Part shown: piece by piece, positions 1-7,386 of the stretch | Position numbering within the stretch: position 1 is the first letter of the stretch | Layout: the number at the start of each line of letters is the position of its first letter | Source: FEN-1297 sp964618785 | Lineage (GTDB): Bacteria > Bacteroidota > Ignavibacteria > Ignavibacteriales > Ignavibacteriaceae | DNA: 16,374 nucleotides | Assembly (NCBI GenBank): GCA_964618785.1 | Contig: CAZUCY010000082.1 | Span: 1 to 16,374, forward strand | Direction of reading: 5' to 3' | Notes under the pieces: model-generated | Databases searched by the model: none | What the model saw: the letters and a program-made list of their open reading frames with translations, nothing else | What the model was told of the DNA's origin: nothing | Position numbers and translations under genes: made by a program

Positions 1-1047
1 GCTTCCGGTAACATCATATGGAGTTGCAGAAAAATCTATTTGAATAAATTTAGTCCCTTTAGATTGCGATATATAGTTGAGGCTTTTCTGCCACTCAACT
101 TCGCTAATATCTCCATATATCTTATTCTCATGTATATGATGTGCTTCGTCATTAAATACTGCCAAATCACCCAAAGCAGCCAAATACTCTAATTCAGCGC
201 CTGCGAGATAATTATTATCCAGTGATTCTAAACTATGCCCGGCGCTAGTCCCGGGTGAAATTGGAAGTAACTCTTTTATATTCTGAGGAACATTTTCTAG
301 TGGGCCGGATTCTTCTTCAACATCTTCTTCTGTTTCTGCTAATAAATGCCAATTAGTTATTGCAATCATTCCTTCACCCGCCGTAACTTTCTTACCTATC
401 TCCTCCTTTTGACAAATTGAACTTTGAATAAACCCGAAAACTTCATCTCTAAAACCATCCGGGATAAAGAGCTTTTCAAACACTTTCAAATCAGAAGTGA
501 TAAAATCTCTGAAGCCGCTTTCTTTTTGTTTACCTAAATACGCGTCCAATAATCTTTCATATACAATTAAACCCGGGGCAACTAATAAAAAATTCTTTGT
601 ATATCTACTTGTTTTGGTTTCTTCATTCCGGGCATTTAAATACTGCCATATTAAAAGAGCGTGCATTACCCATGTTTTACCGGTACCGGTTGCCATTTTC
701 ATACAATATTTTGGATGCTGATACTTTTCTTTTTGTATCTCATATAAAAACCCTTCATCATCAAGAATATCTTTTCCACAAATTCCGTACATATCTGTAA
801 CATTGTTAACTTTCATAACCTCGTGAAGATATATTGCATTAAGTATGGCTTGCTTTTGACCCAAATGGAAATTGTATTCTCTAAATTCACAGAATGCATC
901 TGAAAACCAATAACGTAAAAGTTCATTTGTAATTGATGTAGCAGCAGCGAACTGATAATTATTGAATTCACGATTTGCAAATTCAGAAACTTTATGTGCA
1001 AATTTTATCGGTAATTCGCGAGTGCCAATATTCATAGGATTAGCCAT
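1..1047 (-). CDS. res: Type III restriction enzyme Res subunit, N-terminal part (runs off left edge)
   Basis: An open frame of 349 codons starts at 1047 and continues past the left edge, so only the N-terminal part is seen. It carries superfamily 2 helicase motifs in order: Walker A ATGTGKT (residues 119-125), a motif Ia-like segment LLVAPGLIVYERL (154-166), the DEAH box in FNDEAHH (298-304) and motif III SAT in DFSATPYD (338-345). This is the layout of type III Res/DEAD-DEAH subunits, which translocate on DNA and cleave together with Mod. The nuclease domain would lie beyond the edge. The ATG overlaps the Mod stop codon as TAATG, and GAGGAG sits 8 nt upstream, so translation is probably coupled to Mod. 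No frameshift or internal stop is visible. It is probably cargo of the tRNA-linked element. The family is well supported; whether the enzyme is active cannot be judged from a fragment. Confidence 0.9.
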   Translation of the reverse strand, partial: MANPMNIGTRELPIKFAHKVSEFANREFNNYQFAAATSITNELLRYWFSDAFCEFREYNFHLGQKQAILNAIYLHEVMKVNNVTDMYGICGKDILDDEGFLYEIQKEKYQHPKYCMKMATGTGKTWVMHALLIWQYLNARNEETKTSRYTKNFLLVAPGLIVYERLLDAYLGKQKESGFRDFITSDLKVFEKLFIPDGFRDEVFGFIQSSICQKEEIGKKVTAGEGMIAITNWHLLAETEEDVEEESGPLENVPQNIKELLPISPGTSAGHSLESLDNNYLAGAELEYLAALGDLAVFNDEAHHIHENKIYGDISEVEWQKSLNYISQSKGTKFIQIDFSATPYDVTGS

Positions 1048-3062
1048 TACTTTATCTCCTCAACTACTGCACTTTCAAAACCAAATACATCAACCGCCTT
1101 TACACAGACTTTTCTCATTCCATCTTTTTTATCAACCTCAATTACAGCTTCTGTTACTACTCTCAATGGGTCGGTATCATTTTCCGTATTTTCTCTATAA
1201 TCCTGCCAGCGGCTTCTAAACACTTTACCGTCATAATCCGGATCAATACTCCAGTACTCAATAAGTGCAAGTGGTTCTTCGGCTATATACTTTTGCAGTT
1301 TGCCTCTATCCTCTTCACTAAGAGGTAATGCATCCGGTGAAAGCAGCACATAATTATCCAGAGTTATCGTTAATGTTTCGGTTGTTGCCTTCCCCTTTTC
1401 AATTTTTATAGGTTTAATGGTAAGATACTGCAAAGAAGAAAATCTTATCTTCCCACTCTTAATTAATTGCTGATAAGACGATTTCGATTTCAATCTATCA
1501 AGCAAATCTGCCGGTATTACAAGAACTTCGATATTTTCATCATTCAAAGTTGAGATTACCTGCCCAATATTAGTTTCAAAGTTCCATCCAAGAATAATTA
1601 CCTTTTGCCAACCTCCCATAAATGATGCTCTGTATTGCTGTGCTCGTTTAATAGTATTATACCCTGTTAATTTATTCGGTGAATCTACTAAAACAAGTGT
1701 TCTACTTTGTTTTATATACCCGACATTGGCCGGTGCATCCTTTTGTGTAAATGGCATCGCGCCATATAGCTGCAATACAACCTGAGCAAGTGAGCTAATA
1801 GTTTTGAATTCACTCTTAGTAAACTGTTCCTTCTGATAATCTCCGATTGAATGAAAGAAAAACGGATGTGCATCTTGGTCTATTAATCTTTTCCTCATTA
1901 TCATACAAGCCGGTTTACCAAGATCACTCATTATCCACTTTCTACCAAGCTTTTCAGCAACTGCACCGGTAGTACCTGATCCAGCAAACATATCTGCTAC
2001 TATACCATTACCAGGACAAGATGCTTTAATTATCCTTTCTAAAAGTTTTTCAGGTTTCTGTGTCCCATACCCAACTCGTTCATTTGCAGTTGATACTATA
2101 TAAGGTATTTGCCATACATCATTACATTTTACTCCTTTATTTTCATCCTCTAAAAAAACTTTATATCGTACGCCTTTAACTGTATGCCATCTCCACCGTT
2201 TACCCGTTTCTTCATCTTTATATTGATAGTCCTTATTAATCCAATCGCCATAAGGCTCATATGGAATATCAAAATAATAATCATCAGTCTTTGAATATAA
2301 AAGTAAAGTATCATGCATTTTTTGATATGAATTATTGCCAGCAGTCCATCTACGATAGTGCCATATTATTTCATTAAGAAAATTTCCTTTGCCAAAAATA
2401 TCATCCAATATTAATTTCAAATAATGGCCAACATGCCAATCTATATGTACATAAATACTGCCTCGTTTACTTAATAATTCACGCATTAAAACTAATCTTA
2501 GATAAATCATTTTCAAATAACTTGAAGTGCCATCTCTCCAAGTATCACTATATGCAACTTGTTCAATTACAGTTGGTTTTTGTTCGACACCACCATTAGG
2601 TAAAATAATTTTAGTTCTATAATCAGCTTTACTATCAAAAGGTGGATCGATATAAATTAAGTCTATCTGTCCACGCATAGAAGGCAAACCACTTTTTTCA
2701 TCTCCAGCCAATAATGCCTGCATAACCAAAAGATTATCACCATATACAAGTCTATTCAACCAATCACCTGAATATTCAAGGCTTTCCGTTAAAGAAAATT
2801 GATCTGTTAATATTGATTCTTCCGGCTGCGCTCCCAATTCCAATTGGCTCTTATGAAATGTAGCACGCTCCTGATGAGGTATCCGGGGTGTTTTACCTTT
2901 CCATAAACCACTAATATCTTTTGCCGGTAGCACAAATTCATTTGTCTGCAAAGTTATTATTGATGGCTTTGAAAGATTCTCTAATATCTGTTCGGCTTCC
3001 TTCCTACCTTCAGATACTATTTTTGGGAGTAATTCAATTAAAGACTTTTTTTCTTCTGGCAT
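1047..3062 (-). CDS. mod: Type III DNA methyltransferase (Mod subunit)
   Basis: This 671-residue protein is a beta-group amino-methyltransferase, with the catalytic motif before the AdoMet motif. Motif IV is DPPF (139-142) within IDLIYIDPPF. A motif X-like segment GTQKPEKLLERII lies at 333-345 and motif I is DMFAGSGTT (357-365). Type III Mod proteins methylate adenine N6 and carry the sequence recognition for both modification and restriction; the target domain probably lies at about 180-330. About 250 residues follow the catalytic part (420-671) and end in a beta-rich segment with VKAVDVFGFES. That tail may contact Res, but this is inference. The ATG at 3062 has AAGG 7 nt upstream. Res follows with a 1-nt overlap, so the pair forms one operon. 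Methylation of N4-cytosine is an alternative, but DPPF favours N6-adenine. Confidence 0.92.
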   Translation of the reverse strand: MPEEKKSLIELLPKIVSEGRKEAEQILENLSKPSIITLQTNEFVLPAKDISGLWKGKTPRIPHQERATFHKSQLELGAQPEESILTDQFSLTESLEYSGDWLNRLVYGDNLLVMQALLAGDEKSGLPSMRGQIDLIYIDPPFDSKADYRTKIILPNGGVEQKPTVIEQVAYSDTWRDGTSSYLKMIYLRLVLMRELLSKRGSIYVHIDWHVGHYLKLILDDIFGKGNFLNEIIWHYRRWTAGNNSYQKMHDTLLLYSKTDDYYFDIPYEPYGDWINKDYQYKDEETGKRWRWHTVKGVRYKVFLEDENKGVKCNDVWQIPYIVSTANERVGYGTQKPEKLLERIIKASCPGNGIVADMFAGSGTTGAVAEKLGRKWIMSDLGKPACMIMRKRLIDQDAHPFFFHSIGDYQKEQFTKSEFKTISSLAQVVLQLYGAMPFTQKDAPANVGYIKQSRTLVLVDSPNKLTGYNTIKRAQQYRASFMGGWQKVIILGWNFETNIGQVISTLNDENIEVLVIPADLLDRLKSKSSYQQLIKSGKIRFSSLQYLTIKPIKIEKGKATTETLTITLDNYVLLSPDALPLSEEDRGKLQKYIAEEPLALIEYWSIDPDYDGKVFRSRWQDYRENTENDTDPLRVVTEAVIEVDKKDGMRKVCVKAVDVFGFESAVVEEIK

Positions 3063-3630
3063 TGTTAAACCTTTTATTCAGTAAAGATTCCTGGGGAATT
3101 TCTCTATCTAAACCCCATTAGATTATATAACAGTTAGAAATTTATTCTCTTTGTTGAACAATTGCAAAATATTAATTGAAGATAATACTTTACTCCAAAC
3201 AAGTGAATTTAGCTGTGCCGAACAGGCGAGCTAAAGGCACGATAGCTCTTCTGCCGGGTAACGTGCCGAGTTTATATAATGCAACATTATCGGACATGGA
3301 TAGAATTGAGTTGTTTCCGTTAAGACTGATTAATTTGTTCGATAATGTTCTTTATGTAAACTGGCTGACGATGTAATGTTTAACCTCCCCTGACATGCAC
3401 AGTGGCCTTAGAATGCGTTTTAAAGCCTTCTACGGGCCTTTAAGCAACAATGAAGTAAATTATCTGCGCCGTGTTGGAATAAGTGCATTAATGCCTTTAC
3501 CGGGATTCGATTAACAATGCAACCAAATAGCCGGATCCCGAAAGCGGAGCATGCAGGAGCGCGACCAGTGCGACTGCGTGCGGAGCCCATGGTGGCATTT
3601 TTATTATCACTGCCTGATTATATTGCATAT
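3063..3630. other. 568-bp stretch with no confident gene, inside the presumed element
   Basis: This lies between mod and the recombinase. The left end holds the possible mod promoter. On the plus strand, frame 2 is open from TTG 3176 to TAA 3374-3376 and continues after that single stop to TAA 3512-3514, about 113 codons in all. No homology is recognised, no ribosome binding site precedes 3176, and the frame may be a decayed gene or chance. GGCACG and CGTGCC (3236-3241, 3262-3267) form a short inverted repeat. A compact GC-rich patch at about 3530-3592 carries GCGGAGC twice (3544-3550, 3580-3586). No tRNA or obvious terminator is visible. Confidence 0.4.
3122..3127 (-). promoter_or_regulatory. 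Possible -10 element for the mod-res operon
   Basis: A perfect TATAAT on the minus strand lies 59 nt before the mod start codon, with TG a few bases upstream (TGTTATATAAT). I see no good -35 hexamer at 16-18 nt spacing, so this would have to work as an extended -10 or be fortuitous in AT-rich sequence. Confidence 0.25.
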
Positions 3631-4635
3631 TTATTTCAAGGCTGCTATAGCATTAATTAGATTGTCCTTTACTAAATGAGAGTATATCTGTGTAGTCGAA
3701 ATCGAGGCATGCCCTAATAACTCTTTAACCACATAAAGTGAAACCCCCTGCTGGACTAACATTGATGCGAATGAATGCCTAAGGCTATGAAAGTGTAATT
3801 CATTGGATAACCCTGATTGACGTACGGCCTTTTTAAACGATTTAGATATAAATTCCTGACGATATAAAATTCCCCTCTTTGAAAAGACATATAAACCGGC
3901 ATCACACTGGTATCTCTCTGATAATAACACTTTGATTTTATTATGTATTGGAATTATCCTTTCATGTTTACTTTTAGTAGTAAAGCCTGCATCATTTTGA
4001 ACTGTAATGATACCGGAATCAAAGTTTACAGCATTCCACTTGAGATGGGATATTTCAGATAACCTCATGCCGGTATAAAACCCTACTATTATCATATCCC
4101 TTATATTCTTCTCACTTACATTTTCAATTATCTTACTCAACTCATTTATATTTACAAATGACGGATGTTTCGTTGGAATTTTCGGTAGCTTGATACCCTT
4201 AACCGGATTATTAATGATATAACCCCAAGCGATAGCTTTATTCATGGCAGCTTTCAAAGTTCGGCAATATAAGTGTGCGGCATACTTGCTATAGCCGAAT
4301 ACATGAAGTAAGAACTTCTCCATCAGACCATTTGTTAGTTCTGATAGGTCTATATCTTTTTTTATGTATGCTGTTAATTTCCTTAATGCAAGTTCGACTG
4401 AGGAAAGATATTTCGCAGTATAGTTTCCTCGGATAAATATAGTATATTCATCTTTGAATTGGGATAATGTACATGTGGGATGTTTCTTATCCTCAATCAA
4501 GGACTGCTTGAAATTTGTTAATTGTTTCAGTGCATCGGTCTTGTTTTTAGTCTTGAGCGACTTTCTCCGGTTCCTTTGAAGGCACTCATCGAAATATTGA
4601 ATATGGTAGTAACCATCCCGTTTGAAAAGCATCAT
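3631..4635 (-). CDS. Phage-type tyrosine recombinase (integrase)
   Basis: A complete 334-residue tyrosine recombinase. The N-terminal 50 or so residues (GYYHIQYFDECLQRNRRKSL) look like the arm-binding domain of phage and island integrases. A SAM-like core-binding domain follows (about 55-150), then the catalytic domain. The active-site set is intact: R191 in TGMRLSEI, a lysine at K221 or K223 in TKSKHERIIP, H283 and R286 in HSLRH, H309 in LLGHA and Y318 in TQIYSHL. Two adjacent ATGs (4635 and 4632) follow GAGG by 5 and 8 nt; I keep the first. The gene lies 155 bp from the 3' end of tRNA-Arg(ACG) and reads away from it, the classic position for an integrase that inserted its element into a tRNA gene. 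It probably moved the restriction operon to its left. No excisionase gene is recognised. Confidence 0.93.
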   Translation of the reverse strand: MMLFKRDGYYHIQYFDECLQRNRRKSLKTKNKTDALKQLTNFKQSLIEDKKHPTCTLSQFKDEYTIFIRGNYTAKYLSSVELALRKLTAYIKKDIDLSELTNGLMEKFLLHVFGYSKYAAHLYCRTLKAAMNKAIAWGYIINNPVKGIKLPKIPTKHPSFVNINELSKIIENVSEKNIRDMIIVGFYTGMRLSEISHLKWNAVNFDSGIITVQNDAGFTTKSKHERIIPIHNKIKVLLSERYQCDAGLYVFSKRGILYRQEFISKSFKKAVRQSGLSNELHFHSLRHSFASMLVQQGVSLYVVKELLGHASISTTQIYSHLVKDNLINAIAALK

Positions 4636-4683
4636 ATAAACCTCATTCTTAAATGGTTTAGAACGATGGTTTCCGGCAGGCTA

Positions 4684-4707
4684 AAAAACGTTCATAAAAA
4701 CGTTCAT
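4684..4707. repeat. Perfect tandem repeat of a 12-mer, possible integrase arm sites
   Basis: AAAAACGTTCAT occurs twice back to back (4684-4695 and 4696-4707), each copy containing the palindrome AACGTT. A weaker pair, CAGAAT, occurs at 4738-4743 and 4747-4752. The repeats lie between the recombinase start and the tRNA 3' end, where arm-type integrase binding sites are usually found. They could instead be operators controlling the recombinase gene. Confidence 0.5.
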
Positions 4708-4790
4708 TACATATTCGCCAATATACAGGTCGTCTTACAGAATAGTCAGAATGGAAAGTTGGAATTTATCACATAAAGAAGGTTTTTTAG

Positions 4791-4831
4791 TGCACCAGTG
4801 GAGACTCGAACTCCAAACCTTCTGATCCGTA
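4791..4831. other. Probable attachment site at the 3' half of tRNA-Arg(ACG)
   Basis: The 3' half of the tRNA, from the anticodon to the discriminator base, faces an intact tyrosine recombinase 155 bp away. Elements of this kind normally cross over within the anticodon or T loop and leave a direct repeat of the tRNA 3' end at their far border. No second copy is visible between position 1 and 4790, so the other border must lie beyond the left edge. The exact core cannot be set from this window. Confidence 0.45.
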
Positions 4832-4864
4832 GTCAGATGCTCTATCCAATTGAGCTACTGGTGC
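4791..4864 (-). tRNA. trnR: tRNA-Arg(ACG)
   Basis: This 74-nt cloverleaf is read on the minus strand. The acceptor arm is GCACCAG with CTGGTGC, the D arm GCTC/GAGC, the anticodon stem TCTGA/TCAGA with loop CTACGGA, and the T arm TGGAG/CTCCA with loop TTCGAGT. The anticodon is ACG (4829-4831), which reads CGN arginine codons after A34 is deaminated to inosine by TadA; a tadA gene is present at 10807. CCA is not encoded. The tRNA is intact, so the neighbouring element has restored its 3' half. Confidence 0.97.
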
Positions 4865-4967
4865 AAAGAACACCGTCAAATATAATTATCTTACTAAATA
4901 TTTACAATTTTTAAGGCGTATATTATTTTAAAAATCACTGTTTAACAATAAATTCATAACGGTTTGT

Positions 4968-5013
4968 GAAATAAAAAACCGTTGCTTTCTCTCACCCTGA
5001 GAAAACAACGGTT
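4968..5013 (-). terminator. Intrinsic terminator of the 5088-5513 gene
   Basis: A long hairpin at 4977-5013 has outer arms AACCGTTG and CAACGGTT (8 bp, perfect) and inner arms TTTCTC and GAGAAA around a 7-nt loop, with one mismatch between the two stems. On the minus strand the stem is followed directly by TTTTTTATTT. It lies about 75 bp past the stop codon of the 5088-5513 gene. It also separates that gene from tRNA-Arg(ACG) downstream. Confidence 0.85.
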
Positions 5014-5087
5014 AGTGGTTTCGTCTTTTATTGTTATTAACTAACCAATTACTAACAATGAGGCGGAAGTTTTGTTTAATTAACTAT

Positions 5088-5513
5088 TTATTTTGAAGCT
5101 ACCAATAATTTCTTTTCCAATTGATCTGCAATCTGAATAAAAATGTATTCGTGATCTTGTGCCGGCGATTCCGGTTTAATATCAACTTTAGCCGCGGAAT
5201 TCAAATACATTTCCGCGAGGTATGCTTTGTACCTGATTGACGGATCTTCATTTTCGCGTGCAACTGAATTTAATATATTTCCAATTCTTGCGTAATCTTT
5301 TTCAGGATAATATTTTTTAAATACAACAACATTATATATTGTTGATTCTACAATTCCCGGAATATCACTTTTAAGCGACGTAGAGAAAATCTGCAATGCT
5401 TTTTCTACACCCGGTCCCTGTTTTCCGTTATAATTTTGTTGAGCATCAATACAAATTGAAAAAGCTAAGAGTATTAATACCATAAATGCTGTTTTCAAAT
5501 AACCTAATCTCAT
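5088..5513 (-). CDS. Small exported protein of unknown function
   Basis: A 141-residue protein that I cannot assign to a family. Residues 1-24 form a Sec signal peptide (basic MRLGYLK, hydrophobic AFMVLILLAFSI, likely cleavage after CIDA), so the mature protein of about 117 residues should be periplasmic or outside. Residues 35-140 look wholly helical. The pattern of paired amphipathic helices, with segments such as GIVESTIYNVVVF and PSIRYKAYLAEMYLN, resembles a short HEAT/armadillo-like repeat module. The ATG at 5513 has AAAGGA 7 nt upstream. It is a single-gene unit with a strong terminator downstream and a 418-bp gap upstream. Confidence 0.75.
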   Translation of the reverse strand: MRLGYLKTAFMVLILLAFSICIDAQQNYNGKQGPGVEKALQIFSTSLKSDIPGIVESTIYNVVVFKKYYPEKDYARIGNILNSVARENEDPSIRYKAYLAEMYLNSAAKVDIKPESPAQDHEYIFIQIADQLEKKLLVASK

Positions 5514-5931
5514 TATTTTATCCTTTATGATGTTTTAGAATTTCACAAGACAAGTAACAATTCTTGTACCAGCAATACGAATTGCTTGTAAATTATTTTA
5601 ACATAATAGATTATGGTTCGAACTGGTTAGTGTGATTAATATACAAATAGGTGCCACAAAACTGAAGGAATTTCTGAAAAAATGTTTGTAAGTAATTGAT
5701 ATATAAATATTTAAAGCATTACGACAAATAGTGGCTAAAGGAAAAATTGTGGCAGGAATAGACGGGGGGGCTGCCTATAAGTAATATTGGAATGCTCCCG
5801 CAAAATAATTGTTTTAATTTTAGTCAATATTGAGCCTTAAAAAGGGTTAATCTGCCTGCCGGCTTGGCAAGTCGACCTAAATTTTAGCAGCCTTATCAAT
5901 AAGCAGGAGGGAGATTTTAGAATATGATTTA
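5514..5931. other. 418-bp intergenic stretch with inverted repeats
   Basis: No gene is supported here. It lies downstream of the response regulator and upstream of the exported protein gene, whose promoter it should hold. I see an inverted repeat AGCAAT-ACGA-ATTGCT (5571-5586); TGCCACAA (5652-5659) mirrored by TTGTGGCA (5747-5754); a run of seven G (5764-5770); and a weak hairpin TGCC-GGCTT-GGCA near 5855-5868. On the minus strand, TTGTTA and TAAAAC about 40 nt before the 5513 start are 17 nt apart, a weak promoter candidate. Confidence 0.4.
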
Positions 5932-7383
5932 TTATGTTTCCTTATTATTTTGTTTATTATCTACCGCGCGGCGAAGACGGTTATTTAATGCGCGCCTCGA
6001 TATTCCAAGCAATTCCGCAGCTATAGTTTGATTTCCATCTGCTCTTTTTAATGCTTCCTCAATTAACGTTTCTTCAGTTTCCTTCAATGATGGAAATCTA
6101 CCCTGAAAATTTAATAATTTATCGGTATGATTATTCACATTATCAGAAGCCGTAAACTTATTGTTTTTCTCCTGATTATAATCGTTAATTTTTTGTCTTA
6201 TTGATTCAAGCGATAAAATTCCGGATGTATGAACGCTTATGGCATCAAATATCATCCCTTCAAGTTCACGAACATTGCCCGGGAAAGGATAATTACCAAG
6301 TAATGTATATAGCTCTTTCGGGACTGCAGGTCTTTTCTTCCCCAATTCCCGGGAGGCTTTTGTAATAAGATGATCTGCCAAATACGGCAGGTCAATTTTT
6401 CTTTCTCTTAACGGAGGAATAATTATATGATGGGATTTTAACCTGTAATATAAATCCTGCCTGAATGTACTATTTGCCTGCATTGTTTTTATATCACGGT
6501 GTGTGGCAACTATTATCCTTGCATCCGATAGTTTGGCAATATCCGAACCTAACGGATAATAATGACCATCCTGCAGAAGCCTCAATAATTTCACTTGTGA
6601 TTCCACACTTAAATCCCCGATTTCATCAAGAAACAATGAACCGTTATCGGCTCTTTCAATCAGACCCTTTCTCTCGATATCCGCACCGCTGAATGCGCCC
6701 TTCTTGTGACCAAATAAAGTATCTGAAAAGAAATTATCATCAACGCCCGCAACATTAACGGAGACAAGTTCTCCTTTCCTCTGGCTCACTATATGAATTG
6801 CTTTAGCAAATAGTTCTTTCCCTACTCCGGTTTCTCCTGTAATCAGTACCGGCAAATTAGTTTTTGCAATTGCCTCAATATATTTAAAGATAGATTCAAT
6901 TACATTGCAGCGCGTAACTATTTCCATGAAAGCTTCGGGATGTTCAATTTTTTCTTTTAAAAGCGATTGCTTAAGCATTTCATTTTCGTTTTTAATTTCG
7001 GTAATCTCCAAACCGCGCCTTATGGTTGAAACAAGCCTTGTCTCGCTGACAGGTTTTACTAAATAATCAAAAGCGCCTTCTTTCATGCAGAATACAGCGC
7101 TTTCCACATCATTTATAGCAGTAAGAACAATTACAGGTGTTTGCGGATATCTATGAACTATTGCAGGAAGTAAATCCAGACCCGATAGATAAGGCATATT
7201 AATATCAAGGACCACAAGTGAGTAATCTTTTTTAGACATCAAATCCATTACTGCCTGGCTGTCGGGGCAGGTTTCAATATTATTCATACCGCCGGAAAAC
7301 ATAGTAAGTTCTGCGCTTAACAGAAAATGTTCTTCGTCATCTACAAAAAGGATTGGATTTGCCGGTACTACTTTCTGACTCAT
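5932..7383 (-). CDS. Sigma-54-dependent response regulator, NtrC family
   Basis: A full-length 483-residue regulator of three domains. The receiver domain (about 10-125) has acidic D15-D16, phospho-acceptor D60 in VVLD, T88 and K110. A helical linker (about 125-150) leads to the AAA+ domain (about 155-385): Walker A GETGVGKE (183-190), the sigma-54 contact loop GAFSGA (229-234), Walker B SLFLDE (249-254) and an arginine-finger region FRQDLYYRL (307-315). The C-terminal Fis-type helix-turn-helix (about 436-472) ends in GISRRALNNRLRR. Phosphorylation should allow it to open sigma-54 promoters by ATP hydrolysis. The kinase gene is 3 nt upstream, and GGAG inside the kinase 3' end serves as its ribosome binding site. 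GAFSGA carries a conservative serine in place of the usual threonine. Its target genes are unknown. Confidence 0.95.
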   Translation of the reverse strand: MSQKVVPANPILFVDDEEHFLLSAELTMFSGGMNNIETCPDSQAVMDLMSKKDYSLVVLDINMPYLSGLDLLPAIVHRYPQTPVIVLTAINDVESAVFCMKEGAFDYLVKPVSETRLVSTIRRGLEITEIKNENEMLKQSLLKEKIEHPEAFMEIVTRCNVIESIFKYIEAIAKTNLPVLITGETGVGKELFAKAIHIVSQRKGELVSVNVAGVDDNFFSDTLFGHKKGAFSGADIERKGLIERADNGSLFLDEIGDLSVESQVKLLRLLQDGHYYPLGSDIAKLSDARIIVATHRDIKTMQANSTFRQDLYYRLKSHHIIIPPLRERKIDLPYLADHLITKASRELGKKRPAVPKELYTLLGNYPFPGNVRELEGMIFDAISVHTSGILSLESIRQKINDYNQEKNNKFTASDNVNNHTDKLLNFQGRFPSLKETEETLIEEALKRADGNQTIAAELLGISRRALNNRLRRAVDNKQNNKET

Positions 7384-7386
7384 TTT

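Noticed and set aside
813..1001. Short minus-strand frame of 62 codons
   Set aside because: It lies wholly within the res gene in a different frame, and res shows clear helicase motifs.
5640..5660. Sigma-54-like TGGCAC on the minus strand upstream of the 5088-5513 gene
   Set aside because: The -12 part (TTTGTAT) is shifted by one base, so the GG-N10-GC spacing fails; sigma-54 tolerates this poorly.
5730..5783. Short plus-strand frame around GTG GCT AAA GGA
   Set aside because: Only about 18 codons, no ribosome binding site, and it crosses the G run; not supportable as a gene.
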